Below are positions 16,213-24,871 of a stretch of 64,000 nt of DNA, piece after piece (within the stretch, counting starts at the first letter, position 1; each line of letters opens with the position of its first letter). This DNA is from Sphaerochaeta sp032144095 (lineage in GTDB: Bacteria; Spirochaetota; Spirochaetia; Sphaerochaetales; Sphaerochaetaceae). Below the pieces are notes generated by a model that was not told where the DNA came from, did no database searches, and worked only from the letters and a program-made list of their open reading frames with translations. The position numbers were made by a program, and so were the translations under genes. The stretch is taken from positions 1 to 64,000 of the forward strand of contig NZ_JAVSNJ010000010.1 of assembly GCF_032144095.1 (NCBI RefSeq). The letters run 5' to 3'.

Positions 16213-16934
16213 CAACCATTGACGTAGGGCTGAAGGCCTTTGATGAACTGAACAGGGAGATCCGCTCTTGCACCGATCCCGAGCTGGTCCTTACCAATGT
16301 GCATGGGCAACGCTATATCGGCTGTGCCCTGACAGAACGGGCGATCACCATCAACGGGACGGCGGGAAATGCCTTGGGGTCCTATCTGGATGGGTGTGCC
16401 ATTACGGTAAACGGCAACGCCCAGGATGCAATCGGGGATACCATGAACGACGGAAGGATCATCATCCACGGCTGCTGTGGCGATGCAGCGGGGTACTCGA
16501 TGCGGGGTGGGAAGATCTTCATCCGCGACAGTGCGGGCTACCGCTCGGGCATCCATATGAAGGCCTATCAGGAAAAGCAGCCGGTAATCATCATTGGGGA
16601 GAGGGCCGGCAGCTTCCTGGGAGAGTACCTGGCAGGGGGTACCATCATTGTGCTGGGGCTTCACCAAGAGGGCAAGGCTCCTGTAGGATATTTCTGTGGT
16701 ACGGGAATGCATGGTGGCAAGATATATCTTCGTTGTGATACACTTCCCTCAGATCTTCCGCAACAGGTTTCCGCTTCCGATGCGACCGAGGCGGATCTGG
16801 CCGAGATTTCCGGGTCCCTTGCAGACTACTGCGCTGTATTCGCCTTGGACATGGAAGCCGTTCTTGCCAACCATTTCTTCGTGTTGAGACCGAACTCGAG
16901 CACTCCGTACAAAATGTTGTACACAAATGTTTAA
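16209..16934 (+). CDS. Glutamate synthase, GXGXG (alpha subunit C-terminal) domain protein
   Basis: A 241-aa right-handed beta-helix subunit corresponding to the C-terminal domain of GltB. Repeats of the form GNALGSYLDGC, GNAQDAIGDTMNDG and GDAAGYSMRGG build the helix, and ERAGSFLGEYLAGGTIIVLG is a family landmark. The domain has a structural role that helps hold the amidotransferase and synthase parts together. ATG 16209 overlaps the stop of the previous gene (ATGA) and has GGAG upstream. Cytosolic. Confidence 0.9.
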   Translation: MTTIDVGLKAFDELNREIRSCTDPELVLTNVHGQRYIGCALTERAITINGTAGNALGSYLDGCAITVNGNAQDAIGDTMNDGRIIIHGCCGDAAGYSMRGGKIFIRDSAGYRSGIHMKAYQEKQPVIIIGERAGSFLGEYLAGGTIIVLGLHQEGKAPVGYFCGTGMHGGKIYLRCDTLPSDLPQQVSASDATEADLAEISGSLADYCAVFALDMEAVLANHFFVLRPNSSTPYKMLYTNV

Positions 16935-16950
16935 TTTAGGGAGGATTGTC

Positions 16951-18234
16951 ATGACCAATACCCAGAAGGAAGTGTTGCAATTCATCAAGGAACAGGATGT
17001 ACGGTTTGTCCGCCTGGTCTTCTGTGATATTTTCGGACATATAAAGAACCTCTCGATCTCCGAGGATGAGTTGGACCGGGCCTTTGCCACCGGAATCTCC
17101 TTCGATGCCTCTGCGGTAAAGGGTTTCCTGCAGGTCGATGAGAGCGACCTCCTGCTTTTCCCCGACCCTTCAACCCTGGCGATTCTCCCCTGGAGACCTG
17201 CCCAAGGACGGGTTGTCAGGTTCTTCTGCTCGATCAGGCGCCCTGACGGCACCCCCTTTGAGGGTGATGGAAGGTCATTGCTTGAGGCCAAGGTACGGGA
17301 AGCCGAGCTTTCACTCTTCAAGTTCGGTGTCGGCCCGGAGTGTGAGTTCTACCTCTTCAAGATGGGGGACGACGGGCTTCCCACCTACAGGCCCCTCGAC
17401 AATGGGACCTACCTCGACGTAGCTCCCCTGGACAAGGGGGAGAATGTGCGAAGGGAGATCTGCCTGACGCTGCAGCAGATGGGCTTCCATACCGAACGGT
17501 CCCACCATGAGTCTGGGCCAGGACAGAATGAGATCGACTTCAAGTACAGCCCGGCCCTGGAGGCTGCTGACAACTTCATCACCTTCAAGTCGGTCGTGAA
17601 GACCATTGCAGACCGTAGCGGGCTGTTTGCCTCCTTCTTGCCCAAACCACTTGCCCATGAGAGCGGCAGTGGCCTGCACATCAACCTCTCCCTCTCCTGT
17701 GATGGCGAGCAGCAGACCCAGCGCCTCGAGGAGGCGATGACCGAGGGCATCCTCAGAAGGATCAAGGAGATCACCCTCTTTCTCAACCCGTTGGCAAACT
17801 CCTACGAGCGGCTTGGCGCCTGTGAGGCCCCACGACATGTGGGTTGGGGTCGGGCAAACCGATCGCTTCTCATCCGCATTCCCCAGACCAGCGGGGAGTA
17901 TCGCCGTATCGAGGTACGTTCTCCCGACCCGGCCTGCAATCCCTACCTCGCCATAACGCTCCTGATAAGTGCGGCCCTGGAAGGGGTGAAGGACAACCTG
18001 AAGGCAAGTGAGGAGTATCTTGGCGATGCCTACCAGAAGCTGAGTGGGGAGATGCTTCCCTCTTCTTTGGGTGAAGCAATCGACTTGGCCCAAAAGAGTG
18101 AGTTTGTTCGTTCGGTCATCCCCGAGCGCCTGCTCACCTTCTTTTTGGAAGCAAAGATGGCAGATTGGAAACGGTACGAGTCCAGCATCGACAAGATGCA
18201 GGAAAGTCGCGCACCATTTTTCCTTACGACCTAA
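16951..18234 (+). CDS. glnA: Glutamine synthetase type I
   Basis: Makes glutamine from glutamate, ammonium and ATP. The 427-aa GSI shows ECEFYLF, ESGPGQNEIDFKYSPALEAADN, HESGSGLHINLSL, and NPLANSYERLGACEAPRHV with the arginines of the active site. It lacks the longer insert and the NLYDLP-type adenylylation tyrosine of GSI-beta, so control by GlnE is unlikely. The start at 16951 has AGGGAGG at 6 nt. It lies 16 nt after the glutamate synthase subunits and 14 nt before the ANTAR gene. A glnA followed by an ANTAR gene is known in Clostridium (glnA-nitR). Confidence 0.93.
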   Translation: MTNTQKEVLQFIKEQDVRFVRLVFCDIFGHIKNLSISEDELDRAFATGISFDASAVKGFLQVDESDLLLFPDPSTLAILPWRPAQGRVVRFFCSIRRPDGTPFEGDGRSLLEAKVREAELSLFKFGVGPECEFYLFKMGDDGLPTYRPLDNGTYLDVAPLDKGENVRREICLTLQQMGFHTERSHHESGPGQNEIDFKYSPALEAADNFITFKSVVKTIADRSGLFASFLPKPLAHESGSGLHINLSLSCDGEQQTQRLEEAMTEGILRRIKEITLFLNPLANSYERLGACEAPRHVGWGRANRSLLIRIPQTSGEYRRIEVRSPDPACNPYLAITLLISAALEGVKDNLKASEEYLGDAYQKLSGEMLPSSLGEAIDLAQKSEFVRSVIPERLLTFFLEAKMADWKRYESSIDKMQESRAPFFLTT

Positions 18235-18248
18235 GAGGAAGAGCCCAG

Positions 18249-18818
18249 ATGCCACACGTCGTTGTTGTTTCGTCGAATGAGAAAGGTCTAGCAACCATCC
18301 CCTCGCTCCTTTGGGAGTATGAGCTCTCCTTCGACATCAGCAAGTGCAAGAGCGGCAGTGAAGCCAGACGCTTCATACTCGACAACGAACTGGACCTGGT
18401 AATCATCAATGCCCCCCTTTCTGATGAATCGGGAGAGGAACTGGCTGTCATGGTAACCGAGCAGAGCATGGCAGGCTCGATCCTGTTGGTGAAGGGAGAG
18501 TACTTCGATACTACCCAGCAGCTCTTTGGCGAACAGGGGGTCCTGATCGTCTCAAAGCCGATCATCAAGCAGGTGCTCTTCCAGGCCATAGCCCTTGCCC
18601 GTTCGATGCATCGGCGTCTCAGTGCCATGCAAAACGAGAATACCAGCCTGCAGAAGAAGATCGACGAGATAAAGCTCATCGACAGGGCCAAGCTGCTGCT
18701 CATGCAAACCCTGGGGATGAACGAACAGCAGGCCCATCGTCACATTGAACAGGAAGCGATGAATCTCAGAAAAAGCCGACATGATGTGGCTTGCTCAATC
18801 ATACATACCTACGGATAG
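18249..18818 (+). CDS. ANTAR-domain RNA-binding antiterminator with degenerate receiver
   Basis: A 189-aa regulator. Residues 1-115 have a response-regulator fold, but where a phospho-acceptor Asp is expected the sequence reads LVIINAPLSDESG (Asn), so ordinary phosphorylation is unlikely, as in AmiR. A coiled-coil (about 120-140) leads to a C-terminal ANTAR domain (about 133-189) with the typical IDRAKLLLMQTLGMNEQQA and the closing AMNLRKSRHDVACSII. ANTAR proteins bind hexaloop RNA hairpins and prevent termination. Its place behind glnA, and the terminator leaders before glnN, the glutamate synthase genes and asnB, suggest it controls nitrogen assimilation. Confidence 0.88.
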   Translation: MPHVVVVSSNEKGLATIPSLLWEYELSFDISKCKSGSEARRFILDNELDLVIINAPLSDESGEELAVMVTEQSMAGSILLVKGEYFDTTQQLFGEQGVLIVSKPIIKQVLFQAIALARSMHRRLSAMQNENTSLQKKIDEIKLIDRAKLLLMQTLGMNEQQAHRHIEQEAMNLRKSRHDVACSIIHTYG

Positions 18819-18830
18819 GAGAACCGAAAC

Positions 18831-20435
18831 ATGGCAAAGCATATATTTGTAACTGGCGGCGTTGTCTCAGGCTTGGGAAAAGGGATTACCGCAGCGTCCT
18901 TGGGCAGGCTGCTCAAGGCAAGGGGCCTCAAGGTCGCGGCCCAGAAGCTTGACCCCTACATGAATGTCGATCCCGGAACCATGAGCCCATACCAGCACGG
19001 GGAGGTCTTCGTAACTGAAGATGGGTCAGAGACCGACCTGGACCTTGGACACTATGAACGTTTCATCGACGAGAACCTCAACAAGTTTTCCAACCTCACC
19101 AGTGGGCGGGTCTACTGGAACGTGCTTACCAAGGAGAGACGGGGTGAGTTCCTGGGTTCAACGGTGCAGATCATCCCCCATGTCACCAACGAGATCCGCG
19201 CCTCCATCTACGCCTTGGCAGAGAAGACCCAGGCTGATGTGGTCATCACGGAGATCGGGGGCACCACAGGCGACATCGAAAGCCAACCCTTCCTTGAGGC
19301 CATCAGGCAGATAGGCCACCAGCTGGGCCATGAGAACTGTCTCTTCATCCATGTTACCCTGGTGCCCTATCTCAAGAGCAGCGGGGAGCACAAAAGCAAG
19401 CCCACCCAACACTCGGTCAAGGAACTGATGGCCTCGGGCATCTTCCCCGATATCATCGTCACCCGCTCCGACGAGCCTATCGAGCAGGAGATCAAGGACA
19501 AGATAGCCCTGTTCTGCAACGTGAAGAAGGATTGCGTCATCGAGAACAAGACCCTTGAGGTGCTCTATGAGGCCCCGATGATGCTCAAGGCCGAACACCT
19601 TGATGAAATCGTCTGCAGGGAGCTGCATCTGACAAGCAAGGAAGCGGACATGGGTGAGTGGGAGAGGATGCTCGCTACCATCAAGCAGGCAAAAACCCCA
19701 GTAAGGATAGCCCTGGTGGGCAAGTACATCCAGCTGCATGATGCATACCTCTCGGTCATGGAGGCGCTCAAGCATGCAAGCTGGGCCCTGGGGGCCAAGG
19801 TTTCCATCATCTGGATCGATTCGGAGAAGGTCACCAAGGAGAGCGTTGCCCTCCTGTTGGGCTCGGTGGATGGAATCCTCATTCCCGGAGGCTTTGGGGA
19901 CAGGGGTATCGAGGGCAAGATCTTGGCCGCCTCCTATGCAAGGACGCACAGGATCCCCTACCTGGGCATCTGTCTTGGCATGCAGATAGCCGTCATCGAG
20001 TATGCCAGGAGTGTACTGGGTTACACCGATGCCCACTCCAGCGAGTTTGCGAAGCAGACAACCCACCCCGTCATTGACCTGATGGTCGACCAGAAGGGAA
20101 ACATCCCCAAAGGAGGCACGATGCGGTTGGGAAGCTACCCCTGCAGGATCACCGAAGGCACCCATATGGAACGTGCATACAAAGGGGAGCTGACCATTGA
20201 GGAGAGGCACCGACACCGCTATGAGTTCAACAACCAGTTCAGGCCAGCTCTTGAAGAGGCAGGTCTGGTAGTTGCAGGGACCAGCCCTGACGGAACCTTG
20301 GTGGAAGCCATCGAGATAGAGGACCACCCGTTCTTTTTGGGTGTGCAGTACCATCCGGAATTCAAGAGCAGGCCCAACCGTCCCCATCCTGTCTTTAGTG
20401 GTTTCATAGCTGCAAGCCTTGGCCTGAATAGTTGA
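18831..20435 (+). CDS. pyrG: CTP synthase
   Basis: Converts UTP to CTP using ATP and glutamine. The 534-aa protein has the amidoligase domain (about 1-265; FVTGGVVSGLGKGI, EVFVTEDGSETDLDLGHYER) and a class I glutamine amidotransferase domain (about 290-534) with nucleophile in YLGICLGMQIAV and the His-Glu pair in GVQYHPEF. It starts 12 nt after the ANTAR stop with TAGGAG upstream, so it may belong to the same transcript and link nitrogen status to pyrimidine supply. Length and motifs are normal. Confidence 0.96.
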   Translation: MAKHIFVTGGVVSGLGKGITAASLGRLLKARGLKVAAQKLDPYMNVDPGTMSPYQHGEVFVTEDGSETDLDLGHYERFIDENLNKFSNLTSGRVYWNVLTKERRGEFLGSTVQIIPHVTNEIRASIYALAEKTQADVVITEIGGTTGDIESQPFLEAIRQIGHQLGHENCLFIHVTLVPYLKSSGEHKSKPTQHSVKELMASGIFPDIIVTRSDEPIEQEIKDKIALFCNVKKDCVIENKTLEVLYEAPMMLKAEHLDEIVCRELHLTSKEADMGEWERMLATIKQAKTPVRIALVGKYIQLHDAYLSVMEALKHASWALGAKVSIIWIDSEKVTKESVALLLGSVDGILIPGGFGDRGIEGKILAASYARTHRIPYLGICLGMQIAVIEYARSVLGYTDAHSSEFAKQTTHPVIDLMVDQKGNIPKGGTMRLGSYPCRITEGTHMERAYKGELTIEERHRHRYEFNNQFRPALEEAGLVVAGTSPDGTLVEAIEIEDHPFFLGVQYHPEFKSRPNRPHPVFSGFIAASLGLNS

Positions 20436-20474
20436 CAGTTTCAGGACTCTAGAGTAGCTTGTTACAAGGCTTTT

Positions 20475-20547
20475 GGGGCCATAGCTCATCTGGTAGAGCG
20501 ACTGGTTCGCAATCAGTAGGTGGAGGGTTCGAGTCCCTTTGGCTCCA
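20475..20547 (+). tRNA. tRNA-Ala (anticodon CGC)
   Basis: A full cloverleaf of 73 nt: acceptor GGGGCCA/TGGCTCC with one G-U, D arm GCTC/GAGC, anticodon stem ACTGG/TCAGT with loop TTCGCAA, and T arm GAGGG/CCCTT with loop TTCGAGT. The anticodon CGC reads GCG (Ala), and the body resembles bacterial tRNA-Ala. CCA is not encoded. Confidence 0.92.
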
Positions 20548-20559
20548 AAAATACAGGCG

Positions 20560-20588
20560 AGGAGGTTGTCACTGACAGCCTCCTTTTT
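20560..20588 (+). terminator. Terminator of the tRNA-Ala gene
   Basis: AGGAGG (20560-20565) pairs with CCTCCT (20579-20584), with an inner GTC/GAC pair, followed by a T run. It begins 13 nt after the tRNA. Confidence 0.8.
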
Positions 20589-20646
20589 CTTGGTCCAATT
20601 CCAAACACAGCTTGCCCCTTGCCCAAAGTCGAAGGGCAAAATAAAA

Positions 20647-20663
20647 CCCTCCGCTACGGAGGG
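20647..20663 (+). terminator. Hairpin in the tRNA-membrane protein gap
   Basis: CCCTCCG and CGGAGGG form a perfect 7-bp stem with a 3-nt loop, followed by CTTCTTGG, a poor T tract. It may be a second weak terminator. The rest of the 270-bp gap to 20820 shows no gene that can be supported. Confidence 0.4.
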
Positions 20664-20819
20664 CTTCTTGGTTACTCAGGGTGCTTCTTCGGTTATTCCC
20701 CTTCTTCACCACCACAACCAAATGATACCACCGATGAAGACATCCGTCAAATTTTCTTTTTTGGTGGGTTATCGACGCGCAAGGGGGAAAGCAGTACAAC
20801 TACGTGGGGAGAACCCTAT

Positions 20820-21323
20820 ATGAAAAAAGACATTCTTGAAGGCCCGAAGCACCTTGCCCAGGGAAAAGTCATTAGCAAGAAAGAGAGTATCCTTGAGATA
20901 GTGAGCTCAGCCCTGTTTTCCTTGCTGCTTGTCGTGTTCTGCCTGAAACCAGGACTCCTTGCAATCTATCAGAAGGGTGTTGCACCGATTCCCATGCTCT
21001 CTGATCCGGCAACGAAGCTCATGCTGATCCTGCTTGTACTAGCCCTAGCAGGTTTGGCAGTAAGCCTGGCTAAGCTGCTCAAGAAGCGATGGACGCTGCC
21101 TCTTCTCTGGACCAGTTGCATCATTGACCTTGCAGGGGCCCTCTATTTCTTCTACTTCATAACACGGTGGAACGCATTGAACCCTTCTTTCATACGCTTC
21201 TTCAGAAACGACCTTGCTACCTGGAAGACCATCGCAAAGGCAGCGGGAACCTGCTACCTACTGCTGACCATCATCAGCGTAGCCGATGACCTCTATAGGG
21301 TATACAGACAGAGGGAGAAGTAG
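20820..21323 (+). CDS. Membrane protein of unknown function
   Basis: A 167-aa protein with a charged N-terminal stretch (about 1-25) and four probable membrane helices (about 28-48, 63-85, 95-117 and 140-158), ending in a basic tail. ATG 20820 is chosen because GGGGAGA lies upstream and hydrophobic segments start soon after; the open frame before it is compositionally unlike coding sequence. No family is recognised. It is convergent with the DUF4954 gene. Confidence 0.65.
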   Translation: MKKDILEGPKHLAQGKVISKKESILEIVSSALFSLLLVVFCLKPGLLAIYQKGVAPIPMLSDPATKLMLILLVLALAGLAVSLAKLLKKRWTLPLLWTSCIIDLAGALYFFYFITRWNALNPSFIRFFRNDLATWKTIAKAAGTCYLLLTIISVADDLYRVYRQREK

Positions 21324-21329
21324 AGGCAG

Positions 21330-21383
21330 AAAAAAAGAAAGTATGCTTGAAGGCGAAAGCCTGGATGCATGCTTCTTTTTTTT
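21330..21383. terminator. Bidirectional terminator between convergent genes
   Basis: Long A-rich and T-rich arms (AAAAAAAGAAAGTATGC and GCATGCTTCTTTTTTT) pair around a loop that contains a smaller GGC/GCC hairpin. It separates the membrane protein gene from DUF4954 and can serve both strands. Confidence 0.75.
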
Positions 21384-21419
21384 CTTGTGGAGTGCCTTTT
21401 CCGGTCTTCCTTTCTTTGC

Positions 21420-23609
21420 CTAGAAGGCCACCGAGCGAACTTCGGCGATGATGCGTTCACTGGTAAGCTTGGACTCCTGGATAAACGGGTTGTCGTCAAG
21501 ACAGCCCAACACCGCATCGCGTTCCTCCAGATTACGGTAGGTGCTTCCCCTGAACCTGTTGCTGAAGTCCTTCTCCTTGGTCTTGAAGACCTGGTCCTCT
21601 ATGTAGAGGCGGATGCGTACAACCGCTTCCACCAAGGTCGACCAGTGCTTCGCCTCTAGTGCCTCCACCCCCAGAATACTCTTCAGGACAGCAAGGCCAT
21701 GGTCTGCCCTATCCTTTGGATAGTCGACAAACCACTGTTCATACCGTTGGTGCACTGCATCCCACTGCAGCAACACATCCTCACGGATATCGTCTTTGAG
21801 CTGTTCAACCTTACTTCTGGGAACCAGCTGGCCACCGACATTCTCCCAAGGCTGCAAAGAGGAAAGGCTCTCCTCCTGGAAAAGGGAAACAGTACATCTC
21901 TTTTGGCTACACCAGGCGGCAACCGATTTGGTGCCATAGTAGAGAAGCATCTCAGTATAGGAGTGGTAGGCATCCACAGGCTTGAGAATCTCGACAGGCT
22001 CGGTGCTATTTTCCAGGTCACTTGCAGTTACAATAAGGCTAGAGAGGTCATCCCCCTGGGTTTCCAGAAGGGCCTTACCCTGGATGACAAGCTCATCCCT
22101 GGTGAAGGTGCGCCTGTCACCACTGCGCCTGTTCCAGCTTTCAGCGGTCCATAGGCAGAGCAACGAACGGGCGTGGAGCATCTCATTTGCCGTATCAGGG
22201 GCAAGGTAGTCGGTCTCGATATGCTGACGGATCACCTTGCGCTTGTCCCGGGTACGATACTTGTAGCTATTGCGCTCCAGGGCATAGAGGTTGTACATCC
22301 ACCAATAGGCAGGCAGCACCACCCGCCTACACTCCTTGCTGTCGGCACTCAACAGGCTGAAAGGAAGAGGGATATCAAGCTCATAGGGGTAGTTTCCCTT
22401 GGTGATGAGCAGATAACTTGCAAACTTGCAGTCATACTTGAGGGTACTGGAAAGCGCAGGCCAGAAGCCTCGGCCTGCGACCATCTCCCCATCGTTGCCA
22501 CGGCTGTTGTGGTTGGATCCTATATTGGCACCTGCGGCCATGTTCGACTGGCCCATAACCAGGCTGGCTATGAGGAATGAGTTGTTGTGGTGCTGTTCAT
22601 GGCCTCCATAGATGAGGTTGTTGAGGATCTCACAGCAGCTGACAGTCGAGTTGTCGCCAAGGATCGAGTGGATGAGACGGGCACCGTACTTGAGGGCGCA
22701 GTTGTCCCCCATGATGAATCGAATTCCCTTGCTTCCGTAGAAGACTCGGCTACCGGAGCCGATGATGCCATTGACCAGCTCGACCCCCTCCCCGATCTGG
22801 ATAGGAGAGGCGAGGGTCGAACGCAGGGTGAGGTTCTTCAGCTTGTTCGCTCCCTTGATATAGGAACCCGGGCCAACCCATACATCCTTGATGGTGTCGC
22901 ACGACTTGATGACCGAGTGCTCCCCAACAAACCCATACCACCCCCGCCGCAGGTCACACTCACGGTCGGTCATCGCCTCGAACTTCTGCATAAGGCGAAG
23001 ATCATCGCGGTAGATACCCCATAGGAAAGCATCGGAGCAGAGCATTCCGCTGAATGGACGGACGCTGCGTCCTCCAGCCTCATTCATGATGCCGATGGTA
23101 ACCAGCACCTCAGGGTCCTCGCCCTCCTTGACAATACCGTTGCCGAACTTGGCGTGGTTTGTTGCCTGCATCTCCCCAAGGCGGTAGAGAATGACATGGT
23201 CGGCTATGATGTAGTGACTGAGGTAGGCACAGTCGAGGACTGCACAGAAGTCGCCAATGTCGCAGGAGACCAGGCGGCTGTTGGAAATCCCTACGGGGAC
23301 GCAGAAGTCATGGAAACATACCACCTGCTTGGTCATCTTTCCCAGGCGAACCAACCCATAGAACTCGGAGTTCTTGACCAGGGAGGGTTCGAAAGGATCG
23401 CTGACAAGCACATGCTCCCAAGCAGTGGAGAAGTTCAGGTTCTCCTTCAGCGTCTCGATTTCACTGCTGGTCAGGTTACGGTAGGAATTCTCCCTACCCA
23501 GGACTTCATTGCGCAGGTAGTATTCATCCTTGCCCTCAGGAATGTAGGCTCCCTCTATGAAGTCATATCCAAATCGCTTGGTATCAAACATGGTTACTTT
23601 GTCACTCAT
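21420..23609 (-). CDS. DUF4954 family left-handed beta-helix protein
   Basis: A 729-aa cytosolic protein recognised as DUF4954, a family seen mainly in spirochaetes and Bacteroidetes. The middle (about 110-400) is rich in hexapeptide-type turns (for example SCDIGDFCAV, GPGSYIKGANKL, GSGSRVFYGSKG), as in sugar-nucleotide pyrophosphorylase or acyltransferase beta helices. GANIGSNHNSRGNDGEMVAGRGFWP is a conserved-looking segment. The C-terminal third is helical and charged. The biochemical role is unknown; the helix suggests sugar or nucleotide binding. No operon partner is present. Confidence 0.8.
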   Translation of the reverse strand: MSDKVTMFDTKRFGYDFIEGAYIPEGKDEYYLRNEVLGRENSYRNLTSSEIETLKENLNFSTAWEHVLVSDPFEPSLVKNSEFYGLVRLGKMTKQVVCFHDFCVPVGISNSRLVSCDIGDFCAVLDCAYLSHYIIADHVILYRLGEMQATNHAKFGNGIVKEGEDPEVLVTIGIMNEAGGRSVRPFSGMLCSDAFLWGIYRDDLRLMQKFEAMTDRECDLRRGWYGFVGEHSVIKSCDTIKDVWVGPGSYIKGANKLKNLTLRSTLASPIQIGEGVELVNGIIGSGSRVFYGSKGIRFIMGDNCALKYGARLIHSILGDNSTVSCCEILNNLIYGGHEQHHNNSFLIASLVMGQSNMAAGANIGSNHNSRGNDGEMVAGRGFWPALSSTLKYDCKFASYLLITKGNYPYELDIPLPFSLLSADSKECRRVVLPAYWWMYNLYALERNSYKYRTRDKRKVIRQHIETDYLAPDTANEMLHARSLLCLWTAESWNRRSGDRRTFTRDELVIQGKALLETQGDDLSSLIVTASDLENSTEPVEILKPVDAYHSYTEMLLYYGTKSVAAWCSQKRCTVSLFQEESLSSLQPWENVGGQLVPRSKVEQLKDDIREDVLLQWDAVHQRYEQWFVDYPKDRADHGLAVLKSILGVEALEAKHWSTLVEAVVRIRLYIEDQVFKTKEKDFSNRFRGSTYRNLEERDAVLGCLDDNPFIQESKLTSERIIAEVRSVAF

Positions 23610-23797
23610 GGCAAAAGTATAGCAAGAGAGGCAAGAGTGTTCAATTAAGCCATACTATATTCAGGAAATACACCAAACTGCAACACTCATATATATACAG
23701 AGTATTTGCATATCCTTTCATTTGTCATGATAAAACTGCGTGATAGATCACCAAGGCCCTTGCGCGCTGAACAGGGATACATTACCATAAGCCCACT

Positions 23798-24871
23798 ATG
23801 GCTGACTATGATTTGTCTCCAAAAATGAAACGCTTGGTTGCCCTTATCGGCAGGCTTTCCGTAGCCAACCCAGAAGGACTTACCCCCAAACGCATTGAAG
23901 AGATCAACGATATTTCCATTCCCAACAATATCATAATCCGTAAACTCTTGGGCAAGAGTGCAAAAAACATCGACACCAAGACCTTCATCATTCCTGTCAC
24001 CGACGGGATGGTAACCGGTTATTTCTTTGAGAAACAAGGTTCCCGGGACATCTCGGACCTCACTCCCCTCATCGTGTTCTACCACGGTGGAGGATGGGTC
24101 TGGGGGAATATGGATTTGTATAATTTCTTCTGTGCACACCTGGCCGATATCACCGGAGCCTCAGTGCTCTCGGTCGACTATCGCCTCGCTCCGAAGTACA
24201 AGTTCCCCACAGCAGTGGAGGATTGTTACGATACCCTGCTCTGGGCAGCTGCAGGATGCAGGTACTGGAAAACCGACCCCGACAGGATCTATCTGGTCGG
24301 AGACAGTGCAGGAGGCAACCTTGCCGCCGTTGTCAGCCGCCTTGCCCGTGACCGCAAAGGCCCAGCCATTGCAGGTCAGGTCCTCCTCTACCCGGTAACC
24401 GATGGAAGGATGCGGACTGCAAGCTATGAGAAGTACAAGGACTCGCCGACCCTCTCCGACAAGCACATGACCTTCTTCATCAACAGCTACCAACGGGAGC
24501 CCAAGGACATCCTCAACCCAAGCTTCTCACCCCTGTTGGGCAAGGACCACTCACGCCTGCCCCAGACCCTGATCATCGGGGCAGAGTATGACCTCCTTCG
24601 TGATGACGGAAAGCTCTATGCCGATGCCCTCGCCTCTGCAGACACCCCGGTAAAATATCTTGAGGTAAAGAAAACCATCCATGGTTTCATAAACTACCCC
24701 AATGCTACAGGTACTGAGGAGACCGAGTGCGCCATGATCCAATTCATTGGAGGCCGACCGGTCGAACAGGTAGCGCTCATCACCCGCAAAGAGTGGGCGA
24801 CGGCGATCAAGAAAGAACAGCGGCAGATCAAGAAGCAAAACAAGCTCTACATCGGTGCTGAATCGACCTAA
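23798..24871 (+). CDS. Alpha/beta hydrolase, hormone-sensitive-lipase family
   Basis: A 357-aa esterase of the HSL family. The oxyanion motif FYHGGGWVWGN is at about 90, the nucleophile elbow GDSAGGNLAAV at about 168, the catalytic Asp in GAEYDLLRDDG and the His in TIHGF. The substrate is probably a small acyl ester. No good ribosome site precedes ATG 23798, so the start is uncertain. A basic, lysine-rich tail (EQRQIKKQNK) ends the protein. Its 3' end overlaps the convergent SGNH hydrolase gene by 4 nt. Confidence 0.88.
   Translation: MADYDLSPKMKRLVALIGRLSVANPEGLTPKRIEEINDISIPNNIIIRKLLGKSAKNIDTKTFIIPVTDGMVTGYFFEKQGSRDISDLTPLIVFYHGGGWVWGNMDLYNFFCAHLADITGASVLSVDYRLAPKYKFPTAVEDCYDTLLWAAAGCRYWKTDPDRIYLVGDSAGGNLAAVVSRLARDRKGPAIAGQVLLYPVTDGRMRTASYEKYKDSPTLSDKHMTFFINSYQREPKDILNPSFSPLLGKDHSRLPQTLIIGAEYDLLRDDGKLYADALASADTPVKYLEVKKTIHGFINYPNATGTEETECAMIQFIGGRPVEQVALITRKEWATAIKKEQRQIKKQNKLYIGAEST

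Noticed and set aside
19158..20639. 493-codon open frame antisense to pyrG
   Set aside because: pyrG on the plus strand is full length with all catalytic motifs; the antisense product is not recognisable and runs through the tRNA gene.
20520..20819. N-terminal extension of the membrane protein back into the tRNA gene
   Set aside because: The open frame starts inside the tRNA and passes through two hairpins; ATG 20820 has a proper ribosome site.
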